Source: Prolixibacter sp. SD074 (GTDB lineage Bacteria; Bacteroidota; Bacteroidia; Bacteroidales; Prolixibacteraceae). From it: a stretch of 64,000 nt of DNA. Both the position numbers and the translations under genes were made by a program. The notes under the pieces were generated by a model. The model was not told the origin of the DNA and searched no databases. It saw nothing but the letters and a program-made list of their open reading frames with translations. Of the stretch, positions 45,558 to 54,485 are shown in pieces. Location of the stretch: NCBI RefSeq assembly GCF_009617895.1, contig NZ_BLAW01000001.1, forward strand, positions 3,711,001 through 3,775,000, written 5' to 3'. Numbering within the stretch: position 1 is the stretch's first letter; each line of letters starts with the position of its first letter.

Positions 45558-45587
45558 CAGCATTGTTTTAAAGAATACAATAAATCA

Positions 45588-46445
45588 GTGAAAGGCGGTT
45601 TTGTTTTATATAACGGCAAATTTTTTCGTGCCGACGAGAAATTGTTTTCAGGAGATGAGTTATTCCGTCTCGAAGCAGGTATCAAAGTCTGGTTTCGCAC
45701 AGAGGATAACGAAATCTTGTTCCACGGACAAAATTATGCCTATTTGTGTGCTGCCACCAGGGCAATCAATCTGATCCTGCCCGAAGATTTTGATTTGGGC
45801 GGAGCACGTTTGCGGCGCGATGTTTCCCGGTTACTCAACAAGAATAAATTCTACCTGGCTGGTCGGGTAGTGGCGTATCTTTTCCCAGGTGTCAACGGAA
45901 CTGATGTGCTGCTAACCGCAGAGGAAATTCCCCGCGGTTTCTTTCCGATGAATGAAAACGGCCTGCTAATTGATATTTTCAACGAGGGCAGAAAATCGGA
46001 TACGGTGATGAACCCCTATGAAACAGGTAGCCGGTTTTTGTGGATGATTGCCGCAGCCAAGGCGCAGTCGTTAAACCGGCAGAATATGATTTTAAAGAAT
46101 CATGCGGGTTTTTGCTGTGAAGGAATTGGTACCTCGTTCGGATATATTCATGAAAATGTGTTGTATATACCTTCAGAAAAAAGTGAAGGTTACAGGGTTG
46201 TACTTACCGAAATGGTCCGGGAGGCAGCCAGGCAGGCCGGTTTTCTGGCAGCAGAAAAGGACGAAATCTCTACATCCGATTTGGAGCAGGCCGAAGAAGT
46301 TTTCCTGATTGACAATGCATTGGGCATTCAGTGGGTTTTGGGAATTGGCAACCGACGTTACTACAGTACCAAAACATTTGAAATAGTAAAGAAACTGCAA
46401 CTGATGGCACAAAATAAAAAAGCCTTTAGCAATGCAAAAGGCTGA
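45588..46445 (+). CDS. Class IV aminotransferase-like protein lacking the PLP lysine
   Basis: A 285-residue protein (GTG start) with the fold-type IV aminotransferase pattern: LYNGKFFRADEKLFSGDELFR at the front, then FCCEGIGTSFGYIHENVLYIPS equivalent to the SEGxGxNlF-dgvlyTP region of IlvE/PabC. Counting back from Glu178 without gaps, the position of the PLP Schiff-base Lys is Tyr144, and the local sequence NPYETGSRFLW has no Lys. A transaminase or lyase reaction is therefore doubtful. It follows gmhB by 30 bases. Confidence 0.75.
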   Translation: MKGGFVLYNGKFFRADEKLFSGDELFRLEAGIKVWFRTEDNEILFHGQNYAYLCAATRAINLILPEDFDLGGARLRRDVSRLLNKNKFYLAGRVVAYLFPGVNGTDVLLTAEEIPRGFFPMNENGLLIDIFNEGRKSDTVMNPYETGSRFLWMIAAAKAQSLNRQNMILKNHAGFCCEGIGTSFGYIHENVLYIPSEKSEGYRVVLTEMVREAARQAGFLAAEKDEISTSDLEQAEEVFLIDNALGIQWVLGIGNRRYYSTKTFEIVKKLQLMAQNKKAFSNAKG

Positions 46446-46466
46446 TTTCATATGTAATGGCCTATT

Positions 46467-47045
46467 TTAATTCCAGTTCGGGTCTTCCGGGAAATTTTGC
46501 CACATCGTATAGCGTCCTCCCACTTGTTTGACACTTTCCATCCAGAAATTCTGATCGCTCGTCATGATACTTTTCACGTTGGTTTCGGCAACGAGCCATG
46601 AATTTTCCTTGATTTCGGCCTCTAGTTGTCCTTCACTCCACCCTGAATAACCGAGGAAAAAACGCACTTGTTCCGGATTTACCACACCTGAGGTAATTAA
46701 CATCTTCAGGTGATCAAAATCGCCGCCCCAGTAAAGGCCATCCATCACCTTAACGCTTCCGGGAACTAAGTCACCCAACGTGTGGATGAAGTAGATCATA
46801 TTGGTGCTTACCGGCCCGCCAATGAAAACCTGTGTATTGAAACTGGTGAGCTCATTCATAAATTTGTGTACCGGAAAATCTACCGGTTTGTTAAGGATGA
46901 ACCCAACCGCTCCTTCACCGGAATGTTCAACAAGAAGAACTGACGACCTGTTGAAATAATTTCCCGGCAGGAAAGGTTCCGAAATAATAATTCGACCTTG
47001 TTTCGGAGCAATCTTACTTTCTATTTTAAAGAAATCGAATTGCAT
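46467..47045 (-). CDS. YqgE/AlgH-family protein
   Basis: A 192-residue member of the UPF0301 family: QGRIIISEPFLPGNYFNRSSVLLVEHSGEGAVGFILNKP, VFIGGPVSTNMIYFIH and FFLGYSGWSEGQLEAEIKENSW. The molecular function is unknown; some relatives influence transcriptional regulation. It is convergent with the aminotransferase-like gene. Confidence 0.93.
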   Translation of the reverse strand: MQFDFFKIESKIAPKQGRIIISEPFLPGNYFNRSSVLLVEHSGEGAVGFILNKPVDFPVHKFMNELTSFNTQVFIGGPVSTNMIYFIHTLGDLVPGSVKVMDGLYWGGDFDHLKMLITSGVVNPEQVRFFLGYSGWSEGQLEAEIKENSWLVAETNVKSIMTSDQNFWMESVKQVGGRYTMWQNFPEDPNWN

Positions 47046-47186
47046 AATCGGTTTATTCTTCTTAGTAAATTAGAAATTAATCCTGATTTTTCAAATACCT
47101 AAAGCCGGCTGCCGGGCACGATTCGGTGCAACTCTGCCGTGCAAATACGTGACAACAAAAACGATGCCCTATTAAAAACCGAATTA

Positions 47187-47486
47187 TTATTTTTCTTCAA
47201 TAATGAAGATATCTTCGTCCTTCTTTTTCATCAGGTATTGCTCTCGGGCAAACTTCTCAAGGTTTCGGGAATCTGTCTGTAACTCTTTTAATTTTCTTCG
47301 GTCCGATTCAATTTTATTCTCGTAGTAAGCTTTTTCAGCATTCAGCTTATGGAGCTTTTGTTGATCCTGAAAGAGAGAAATAAAATTGTGATCATCCAGG
47401 AAAGTCATCCATACAAAGAATACTACAAAGGCCAGTAAATATTTATTGGCAACAATTCTTAGCAGTACTCGTGGGATTTTCAGCAT
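47187..47486 (-). CDS. Septum formation initiator family protein (DivIC/FtsB-like)
   Basis: A 99-residue bitopic protein: one transmembrane helix (VANKYLLAFVVFFVWMTFL, residues 12-30) followed by a coiled coil (KLHKLNAEKAYYENKIESDRRKLKEL) and LEKFAREQYLMKKKDEDIFII, the FtsB/DivIC signature. It would sit in the divisome with FtsL/FtsQ. The frame opens far upstream into pruA, but ATG 47486 is the natural start. Confidence 0.9.
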   Translation of the reverse strand: MLKIPRVLLRIVANKYLLAFVVFFVWMTFLDDHNFISLFQDQQKLHKLNAEKAYYENKIESDRRKLKELQTDSRNLEKFAREQYLMKKKDEDIFIIEEK

Positions 47487-47536
47487 GTCAACCTCCGGAT
47501 TTTTATTCAAATTAAAACAATCCTTTTCAAAAGAAA

Positions 47537-47565
47537 AAGAGGAACCCGGCAAAAGGTTCCTCTTT
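47537..47565 (-). terminator. Terminator of pruA
   Basis: AAAGAGGAACC / GGTTCCTCTTT stem with a 7-base loop and T-rich tail on the minus strand, between pruA and divIC. Confidence 0.75.
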
Positions 47566-47589
47566 AATATGAAAGAATGCTTAACTATC

Positions 47590-49227
47590 TTACTTCTTAT
47601 CGGGGAGGAAATTTGGATACATGTAGTTGTGCGGCGGAACAAAGTTCTCTTTAACTGCCCGCATCGATACCCAACGAATAAAATTGAAAACTGAACCGGC
47701 TTTGTCGTTGGTTCCCGAGCCACGGGCACCGCCGAATGGTTGCTGACCAACAACGGCTCCGGTCGGCTTATCGTTGATGTAGAAGTTCCCGGCTGCATTT
47801 TCCAGTCGGTCCATAATCTTCTCAATGCTGTAGCGGTCCTGGGAGAAAACAGCTCCTGTCAATGCGTACATTGAGGTATTATCCAGAATGGACAGCGTTT
47901 CGTCAAGCTTGTCGTCTTCGTAAACGTAAACAGTTACTACAGGTCCAAACAGTTCTTCCTGCATGGTGATATAATCAGGTTTCTTTGCCAGGATAACTGT
48001 AGGCTCGATAAAGTAACCTTTGCTCTTGTCGCATTTTCCCCCGGAGATTACTTCAGCGTCTGCATCTTTTTGTGCGTTGTCGATGAAACCTTTCAGTTTA
48101 TCGAAAGAAGATTCGTCGATAACCGCGTTAACGAAGTTGGTAAAGTCTTCCGGGCCACCCATTTTAACGGTCTTAAGCTGGGCTTCGATAGCTTCCCATG
48201 TTTTTGGCCAAATGCTCTTCGGAATGTATACGCGGGAAGCTGCAGAACATTTTTGCCCCTGGTATTCGAACGCCCCACGAACAAAGGCGGTAGCCAATGC
48301 CCGAATGTCAGCGGTATTGTCAGCAAAGATGAAGTCTTTTCCACCGGTTTCGCCAACAATACGCGGATATGTTTTGTATTTGTGAATATTCTCACCAATG
48401 GTTTTCCAGATGTTCTGGAAGACTTCGGTTGAACCGGTGAAGTGGATTCCGGCAAAGTCTGGGTGATTAAATACCACATCGGCTGCGGTTGGTCCTGAAA
48501 CATGGACCAGGTTAATTACCCCGTCCGGTACACCTGCTTCGCGCAGTACTTCCATGATAACGGCTGCAGAATATACAGCGGTTTTCGATGGTTTCCAAAC
48601 AACGGTATTCCCCATCAGGGCAGGAGCAACCGGAAGGTTACCAGCGATTGACGTGAAGTTGAAAGGGGTTAGTGCAAAGACGAAACCTTCAAGCGGACGG
48701 TAAGCCGCATAGTTCCAGGTCCCTTTGGATGATTCTGGTTGCATTTCGTAGATGTCAACCATGCACTTCACCCCGTAGCGGTAGAAGTCGGCCAATTCGC
48801 AAGCTGCGTCAATTTCAGACTGGAACGCATTTTTCGACTGTCCCAGCATGGTAGCAGCATTGATTTTCGAGCGATACGGCCCGGTCAACAAATCGGCTGC
48901 TTTCAGGAAAATGGATGCGCGGTGTTGCCATGATATCCTGGACCACTTTTCACGGGCCTCAAGGGCAGCGTCGATTGCCTGGCTGACATGCGAAGCATCA
49001 CCCTGGTAATAGTGCCCCAGCAGGTGATCCAGATCGTGCGGAGGACGCATCTCAATCTTCTTGTCCGTTGTCACTTCTTTTCCTCCGATAATCATTGGGA
49101 GGCTAACTGTCATTGCGCGCAGTTCTTTGATTTTTTCCTGTAATTCCTTACGTTCCGGTGTACCTGGAGCGTAGCTCAATACCGGTTCATTTTTTACTTC
49201 AGGAATATTAAAGAATCCTTTGGGCAT
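47590..49227 (-). CDS. pruA: L-glutamate gamma-semialdehyde dehydrogenase (delta-1-pyrroline-5-carboxylate dehydrogenase)
   Basis: Second step of proline catabolism, oxidising glutamate semialdehyde to glutamate with NAD. The 545-residue aldehyde dehydrogenase has RIVGETGGKDFIFA (Glu) and FEYQGQKCSAASRVYIP (catalytic Cys), with N-terminal region typical of the monofunctional long form. No proline dehydrogenase is nearby. Confidence 0.95.
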   Translation of the reverse strand: MPKGFFNIPEVKNEPVLSYAPGTPERKELQEKIKELRAMTVSLPMIIGGKEVTTDKKIEMRPPHDLDHLLGHYYQGDASHVSQAIDAALEAREKWSRISWQHRASIFLKAADLLTGPYRSKINAATMLGQSKNAFQSEIDAACELADFYRYGVKCMVDIYEMQPESSKGTWNYAAYRPLEGFVFALTPFNFTSIAGNLPVAPALMGNTVVWKPSKTAVYSAAVIMEVLREAGVPDGVINLVHVSGPTAADVVFNHPDFAGIHFTGSTEVFQNIWKTIGENIHKYKTYPRIVGETGGKDFIFADNTADIRALATAFVRGAFEYQGQKCSAASRVYIPKSIWPKTWEAIEAQLKTVKMGGPEDFTNFVNAVIDESSFDKLKGFIDNAQKDADAEVISGGKCDKSKGYFIEPTVILAKKPDYITMQEELFGPVVTVYVYEDDKLDETLSILDNTSMYALTGAVFSQDRYSIEKIMDRLENAAGNFYINDKPTGAVVGQQPFGGARGSGTNDKAGSVFNFIRWVSMRAVKENFVPPHNYMYPNFLPDKK

Positions 49228-49455
49228 GATTTTATGGATTTTTGCGTTATTATATAATATCAGGATTTTCTAATTCGATCCTTTTGCAACAAATTTATGG
49301 ATTTAGATGTAGAGATTTGCTAATAAAAATCAGCTTTAAAGCTGGCCTTTTATTCTTGCGGAATAGGGAAGAAAATGAAAAAAGCAGAAATTGGCAGAGG
49401 AAGAAAAATTACTAATTTTAATTGCTTAAAATTGCAAACTAACCCTGGGGATTAG

Positions 49456-51549
49456 ATGTTTGAAAAATTACTAAATTTTATTGGAAAAGCGTATCCTTCA
49501 GCAACTCACGGAGACCTGAGGAAAATCCGGACGCTTTTCTTCTTTTATCTTGCCGCCATCATTCTTACATCGTGGTGGATTATATTTGATTCATTCAATT
49601 TTCCAACGCGTAATAACTATCAGGGAGAGTTAAGTCTTTTTGGAATGGCCATTCTTGGCTATTACTTTGTTATTAAAGGGCAGCGAAGTGCAGCTGTTGG
49701 GCTCATTCATCTTTTGCCATTTCCAATCTATTTTCTTTTCATTTCTTCGGAATATGCGATGCTGCCACCCGAACAATCAATTCCGCTTACATTAAGTGTG
49801 TTGATTTTTGGGTTATTCTTTTTGCTCATTTTTGCCAAACAACAGGTCCAGTTTACCATCTATTTTGTGATTTCATTTACCACGTTGTTTCTTCATACCT
49901 GGTGGGTAAAAGATCACGGATATATTTTGTCTTTTTTCTGGCCCGACCATAATCCTTATATTAATCCGCTGTTTATTTATCTGGTCGTTTGGTTGCTCTC
50001 GTATGTCATTTTTTCATTTAACCGGCGGGCATTGGAGGAATCATCCGATCGGCTCGTTTTTCAGCAACGCAGAGTTGGCGGTATTTTGCTTCAAATTCCG
50101 GACGGAATTTTGCATATGTCCTACATCCGTGACGAGCAGGGACAGAAGACAGAACTACTTATGTTGCACATTAATCCTGCATTCGAGGAAATGTTTGGAA
50201 TAAAAAACAGCGAGGTTCGTGGCCGTCCTGCATCGTCCATTTTTCAGAAGATTTTTAGGGATAAAGTCGACTGGCAGAAAATTTTTCTAACCGGGAGAAA
50301 AAGTAAACACGAAATTTATGTGCCGCACATGGAGAAGTGGTATGAAATTTATCTTCTTCATCTAGGCACGGAAGAATTGATTGGTGTGTTTCGTGATGTG
50401 ACAGCAGCGAAAAAAGCGCTGGATGATTTGTCTTCCAGTCGTCATCGGTATAAGTTGCTATTGGAAACCATTCCCGATATTTTCTTTGTTATCGATAAGG
50501 ACGGGACCTACATCGATTATGTAGCGAAAGAAGAGGAAGGAATCGATATTGCGCCTGACGATATTATTGGAAGTTCTATTTTCGAAGTGGGATTTTCGGA
50601 ACGCATGGTACGGCAGGTTTTCCATTCTATCCAGACGGTTATCAAATTCGATGCGATTGAAACCATTGAGTATGCACTCGATATTCCCGGTAGGGGAACT
50701 TGCTTGTTTGAAATGCGTATGGTGAAATTATCTGACGTGGCTGTGATGGCTGTGTCGCGTGATATCACCAAAAGGAAAATTGCCGAGCAACGGATCGAGG
50801 AAGCGAGGAAAAAGGCAGAAGAAGCCGATCGGTTGAAGTCAGCTTTCCTGCAGAATATTTCGCATGAAGTGCGTACGCCGATGAATGCTATTCTTGGTTT
50901 CTCCAATATGTTGATTGCTGAGGAAGTGCCAAAAGCAGAACGTGATAAGTATCTTCAGTTGATAACCAAAAACGGACAAACGCTGCTGCACCTGATAAAC
51001 GACATGATTAAGCTGGCCCAGATTGAAAGCGGTCAGATTGAAGTTAAAAAGCAATTCTTTTCCGTCAATAACCTGATGGTGGATTTGCACCGTCAGTTTA
51101 TTTACGAAAAAGAGCAACGTGGAAGAAAGCATCTGCGGCTTAATATCTCTACGGGCAATGATAATCCACAATTTTCCATCTATTCCGATGGCAATAAAAT
51201 CAGGGATATCATGGAAAATTTGTTGGATAACGCAGTGAAATTTACCCATGAAGGGGAAATTGAATTTGGATATCGCATGCTGGAGGAGAACAATATTGAA
51301 TTTTTTGTACGCGATACCGGTATTGGAATTCCGGTAGATATGCACAAGGACATTTTCCGGCGTTTTTATCAGCTTGACAGTAGCCTGACGCGTGAGTATG
51401 GTGGAACAGGGATTGGCTTGTCCGTTGCTCAGGATTTTGTCGATAAACTGGGTTCTCGTTTACAAGTCACTTCCGAATCAGGAAAAGGTGCCCGATTTTT
51501 CTTTGTGATACCAGTTGAAGCCGGTAACGGATTTCTGAGAGTCGTATAG
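49456..51549 (+). CDS. Membrane PAS sensor histidine kinase
   Basis: A 697-residue sensor. About six N-terminal helices (residues 25-195) form an uncharacterised membrane sensor, followed by two PAS domains (about 205-320 and 330-450), a HisKA domain (FLQNISHEVRTPMNAILGFSNML, phospho-His) and HATPase (DNAVKFTHEGEIEFGY, VRDTGIGIP, EYGGTGIGLSVAQDF). No receiver or output domain is attached and no response regulator is adjacent, so the partner is unknown. Confidence 0.94.
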   Translation: MFEKLLNFIGKAYPSATHGDLRKIRTLFFFYLAAIILTSWWIIFDSFNFPTRNNYQGELSLFGMAILGYYFVIKGQRSAAVGLIHLLPFPIYFLFISSEYAMLPPEQSIPLTLSVLIFGLFFLLIFAKQQVQFTIYFVISFTTLFLHTWWVKDHGYILSFFWPDHNPYINPLFIYLVVWLLSYVIFSFNRRALEESSDRLVFQQRRVGGILLQIPDGILHMSYIRDEQGQKTELLMLHINPAFEEMFGIKNSEVRGRPASSIFQKIFRDKVDWQKIFLTGRKSKHEIYVPHMEKWYEIYLLHLGTEELIGVFRDVTAAKKALDDLSSSRHRYKLLLETIPDIFFVIDKDGTYIDYVAKEEEGIDIAPDDIIGSSIFEVGFSERMVRQVFHSIQTVIKFDAIETIEYALDIPGRGTCLFEMRMVKLSDVAVMAVSRDITKRKIAEQRIEEARKKAEEADRLKSAFLQNISHEVRTPMNAILGFSNMLIAEEVPKAERDKYLQLITKNGQTLLHLINDMIKLAQIESGQIEVKKQFFSVNNLMVDLHRQFIYEKEQRGRKHLRLNISTGNDNPQFSIYSDGNKIRDIMENLLDNAVKFTHEGEIEFGYRMLEENNIEFFVRDTGIGIPVDMHKDIFRRFYQLDSSLTREYGGTGIGLSVAQDFVDKLGSRLQVTSESGKGARFFFVIPVEAGNGFLRVV

Positions 51550-51576
51550 GCCTTTCGTAGTTGTTTTTACCCGTTT

Positions 51577-52890
51577 TTATTCGTTTGCAGAATTGATAAC
51601 CTGGTATCCGATTAATTGGTCGTAGCGTGAACTGATACCCCGGTAATACACAAAAATCTGGTAGTTGTTTTCGGTTTCTACATGGCTTCCCTCCAACAGC
51701 GAGGTATTGATTTTCCCGTCATCATTACGGACATAGGCGTATTCATAGTCATAGAAACCCTGTTTCAGCAAAAGCGCCAGCTCATATTGCTTGCGCTCGA
51801 TGCTGTAAACCATCTGATTGGACGGAGAACACTGCCAATCAGATAATTCCCCAAAGACATAAATATTTCCTTCGGTGAGTGGCGCCTGTATATCAAGTGA
51901 AAAGTGAACCATTGCATAATCGGATTCCACATTACTGTCGGTTACATTATCCCTTTTGACCAGGTAATGTCCATTCAAATCGTTTTCGAAATGGTAATCC
52001 TGTCCGTGCCGGTCTTTATCGGCGTACAAAGTAACATGATATAACGGCGATAAATATTGGATGCCGGCTATCCCTTTGCCATTCACTCTTAGGCTCTTCA
52101 TGTCGAAGTTCCTGAATTCATTTCCTCCCGGGAATACATTCTCCCCGCTGTAGTCATATGTCAATGAATTTTCACGGATAAACTGAGGAAGTAAATCCGT
52201 TTTGGCATTGTCCCATCGTCCGTTTTGCATCAGCAACACTTTGACTTCGTTTCGTGGATTTTGAATGGAAAAATCGGGATGCTGTATTTCAAAATCTACT
52301 TCCTGATTCGGGCCTTTATAACTATCGTAAGTGGCCGCTTTTACTCTTCCTGTCACACTTACTTTCTGGCCTACAACGAAAAAGCGCCGGGAGAGTAGCG
52401 GCTTGGTATGACTGTAGTCGCGCCAAACAGTTAGAACATAATTCCCGGAAAGCTTTAGCTTGACATCGTCGTTCGGAATACGAAGCAGATAGTTGACATA
52501 TGGGATCGTGGTATTGACCGAATATTCATAATCATCGATGGAATTCTCAAAAAAGCCATCGAGGTATTCCGATTCAATCAGATTGGAAGGAGTCCAGTCG
52601 GTCGTACAATGTTTGATGGTGTAACTGTACGTATGGGCTTCGCTGGAAAGATCATCGAATTTGAGGACCAGATGTTGGCCGGAACCCAAAATGAGCACGG
52701 GCTGCGAAAATTCCCATCCTTCTCTGTATAACTGAACAGTATGTATATTATCGTTGTATACATGATTGCTCAGGAGGTTTTCGTCGTCGGGATTATCGTT
52801 TCCCTGTGCGTTTTTTGCTGAAGCGGTTGGCCAACAGAAGAGAGGGGCCATGAGGATGAAAATAAGATGTATGGTGGAATGGCGATACAT
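51577..52890 (-). CDS. Type IX secretion system plug protein (DUF5103)
   Basis: A 437-residue exported protein with an N-terminal signal (HLIFILMAPLFCWPTASA) and the DUF5103 beta-sandwich architecture: NIHTVQLYREGWEFSQPVLILG, YSYTIKHCTTDWTPSNLIESEYLDGF, HPDFSIQNPRNEVKV. In T9SS this protein closes the outer-membrane SprA translocon from the periplasmic side. It supports the presence of T9SS together with the protease at 61215. It is divergent from nqr. Confidence 0.88.
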   Translation of the reverse strand: MYRHSTIHLIFILMAPLFCWPTASAKNAQGNDNPDDENLLSNHVYNDNIHTVQLYREGWEFSQPVLILGSGQHLVLKFDDLSSEAHTYSYTIKHCTTDWTPSNLIESEYLDGFFENSIDDYEYSVNTTIPYVNYLLRIPNDDVKLKLSGNYVLTVWRDYSHTKPLLSRRFFVVGQKVSVTGRVKAATYDSYKGPNQEVDFEIQHPDFSIQNPRNEVKVLLMQNGRWDNAKTDLLPQFIRENSLTYDYSGENVFPGGNEFRNFDMKSLRVNGKGIAGIQYLSPLYHVTLYADKDRHGQDYHFENDLNGHYLVKRDNVTDSNVESDYAMVHFSLDIQAPLTEGNIYVFGELSDWQCSPSNQMVYSIERKQYELALLLKQGFYDYEYAYVRNDDGKINTSLLEGSHVETENNYQIFVYYRGISSRYDQLIGYQVINSANE

Positions 52891-53032
52891 ATGGTAAAAT
52901 TAACGAAAAACTAAATAACGTTTACACTTGTTAAAACATTCATATATACAGACATTTGCAAGAATTTCCCTGTTAATTTGAATTTTGTTGGGAATGAATA
53001 TTCTAGAATGGGCTTTTAAATTAGGGCAAAGA

Positions 53033-53063
53033 TTGTGAAAAAGTACCTAAATATTTACTTTTG
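53033..53063 (+). promoter_or_regulatory. Promoter of the nqr operon
   Basis: TTG at 53033-53035, 20 bases, then TACTTTTG at 53056-53063: a full match to the Bacteroidota consensus. The start codon of nqrA is 30 bases further on. Confidence 0.65.
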
Positions 53064-53093
53064 TGCATCAAATTAATCATTCAAATCACTACA

Positions 53094-54446
53094 ATGTCAA
53101 ACGTTATAAAGCTCAAGAGAGGTTTAGATATTCAGCTGAAGGGTAGGGCCGGGCAGATCCTGGAACAAATGAATCGTCCCGATACTTTCGCCATTAAACC
53201 TACCGACTTTCATGGGCTTACCCCGAAACTTGCAGCAAAAGAGGGAGATAAGGTGAAAGCCGGTTCTCCGCTGTTTTTCGACAAGTATCAGCCGGATGTC
53301 AAGTATGTTTCTCCGGTAAGTGGCGAGGTGGTTGCCATAAACAGGGGTGAGCGTCGCAAGATTTTAGAGGTGGTTGTGAAGGCAGATGGTGAAAACCAGT
53401 CTGAGGAATTCAGGAAGGCCAACCCGGCTGATTTAAGCCGCGACGAGGTTCGTGAGGAATTGCTCCGGTCAGGTTTATGGCCAACAATCCGGAAACGGCC
53501 TTATGGCATAGTGGCCCAACCGGGTGAGAATCCCAGGGATATCTTCATTTCGTGTTTCGACAGTGCCCCTCTGGCCCCCGATTATGATTATGTCCTAAGC
53601 GGTGAAGAAAACGCCTGGCAGACTGGTCTTGATGCACTGGGCAAGTTGACCGATGGTAAGATCTATCTCGGTTTGCCGGCTGAAGGTGCCAACAAGGTTT
53701 TCGCCAATTCAAAAGGTGTTGAAATCAACCGTTTCCAGGGGCCACATCCTGCCGGAAACGTCGGTATCCAGTTGTATCATGTAGCGCCGCTTGCTAAGGG
53801 CGATGTGGTGTGGACCATACTGCCACAGGATGTTGTTGCCATTGGTAAGCTGTTTGAAAAAGGCATTTACGACCCGTCCCGTATCCTTGCTTTTGTGGGC
53901 TCTGAGGTGAAAGAACCACGCTATTACCGAACGTGGGTTGGAGCCAATCTGGCCGGCTTGTTCGAAGGCCGGTTGACCAATGAGCATGTTCGTTATATTA
54001 GCGGCAACGTGCTGACCGGTACCCGAATTGAACCGGACGGATTTTTAGGATTTTACGATTCGATGGTTACGGTTATCCCCGAAGGCGACTATTACGAAGC
54101 CTTTGGCTGGGCCCTTCCCGGATTTAATAAGTTTAGTCCGTCTCATACCTTCTTCACATGGTTAGGTTCGAAGAAGAAGAAATATCGTCTGGATACCAAT
54201 AAACACGGAGAAGAACGTGCATTTGTTATTTCGGGTGAATACGAAAAAGTATTACCGATGGATATTCTTCCTGTATACTTGTTGAAAGCCATTTTGGCCA
54301 ACGATATCGACAAGATGGAGAAACTGGGTATCTATGATGTTGTGGAAGAAGATATGGCGCTTTGCGAGTATATATGTACCTCGAAAATTCAGGTGCAGAG
54401 TATCTTGAAAAAAGGTATTGACTCCATGATCAAAGAGTTAGGCTAA
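53094..54446 (+). CDS. nqrA: Na+-translocating NADH:quinone reductase subunit A
   Basis: Cytosolic-side subunit of the respiratory sodium pump. The 450-residue protein starts MSNVIKLKRGLDIQLKG at ATG 53094; upstream codons to 53061 overlap the promoter. The barrel-sandwich hybrid region (GDKVKAGSPLFFDKYQPDVKYVSPVSGEVVAINRGERRKI) and Rossmann-like part are typical. It is first of six nqr genes in the canonical order. Confidence 0.97.
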   Translation: MSNVIKLKRGLDIQLKGRAGQILEQMNRPDTFAIKPTDFHGLTPKLAAKEGDKVKAGSPLFFDKYQPDVKYVSPVSGEVVAINRGERRKILEVVVKADGENQSEEFRKANPADLSRDEVREELLRSGLWPTIRKRPYGIVAQPGENPRDIFISCFDSAPLAPDYDYVLSGEENAWQTGLDALGKLTDGKIYLGLPAEGANKVFANSKGVEINRFQGPHPAGNVGIQLYHVAPLAKGDVVWTILPQDVVAIGKLFEKGIYDPSRILAFVGSEVKEPRYYRTWVGANLAGLFEGRLTNEHVRYISGNVLTGTRIEPDGFLGFYDSMVTVIPEGDYYEAFGWALPGFNKFSPSHTFFTWLGSKKKKYRLDTNKHGEERAFVISGEYEKVLPMDILPVYLLKAILANDIDKMEKLGIYDVVEEDMALCEYICTSKIQVQSILKKGIDSMIKELG

Positions 54447-54485
54447 CGGACTGTCTTTTTAGTTGAAAATAATTCAAATATATCG

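Noticed and set aside
47046-47186. Small RNA or gene between yqgE and divIC
   Set aside because: Some GC-rich partial inverted repeats (around 47105-47150) were seen but no convincing promoter-terminator pair or reading frame.
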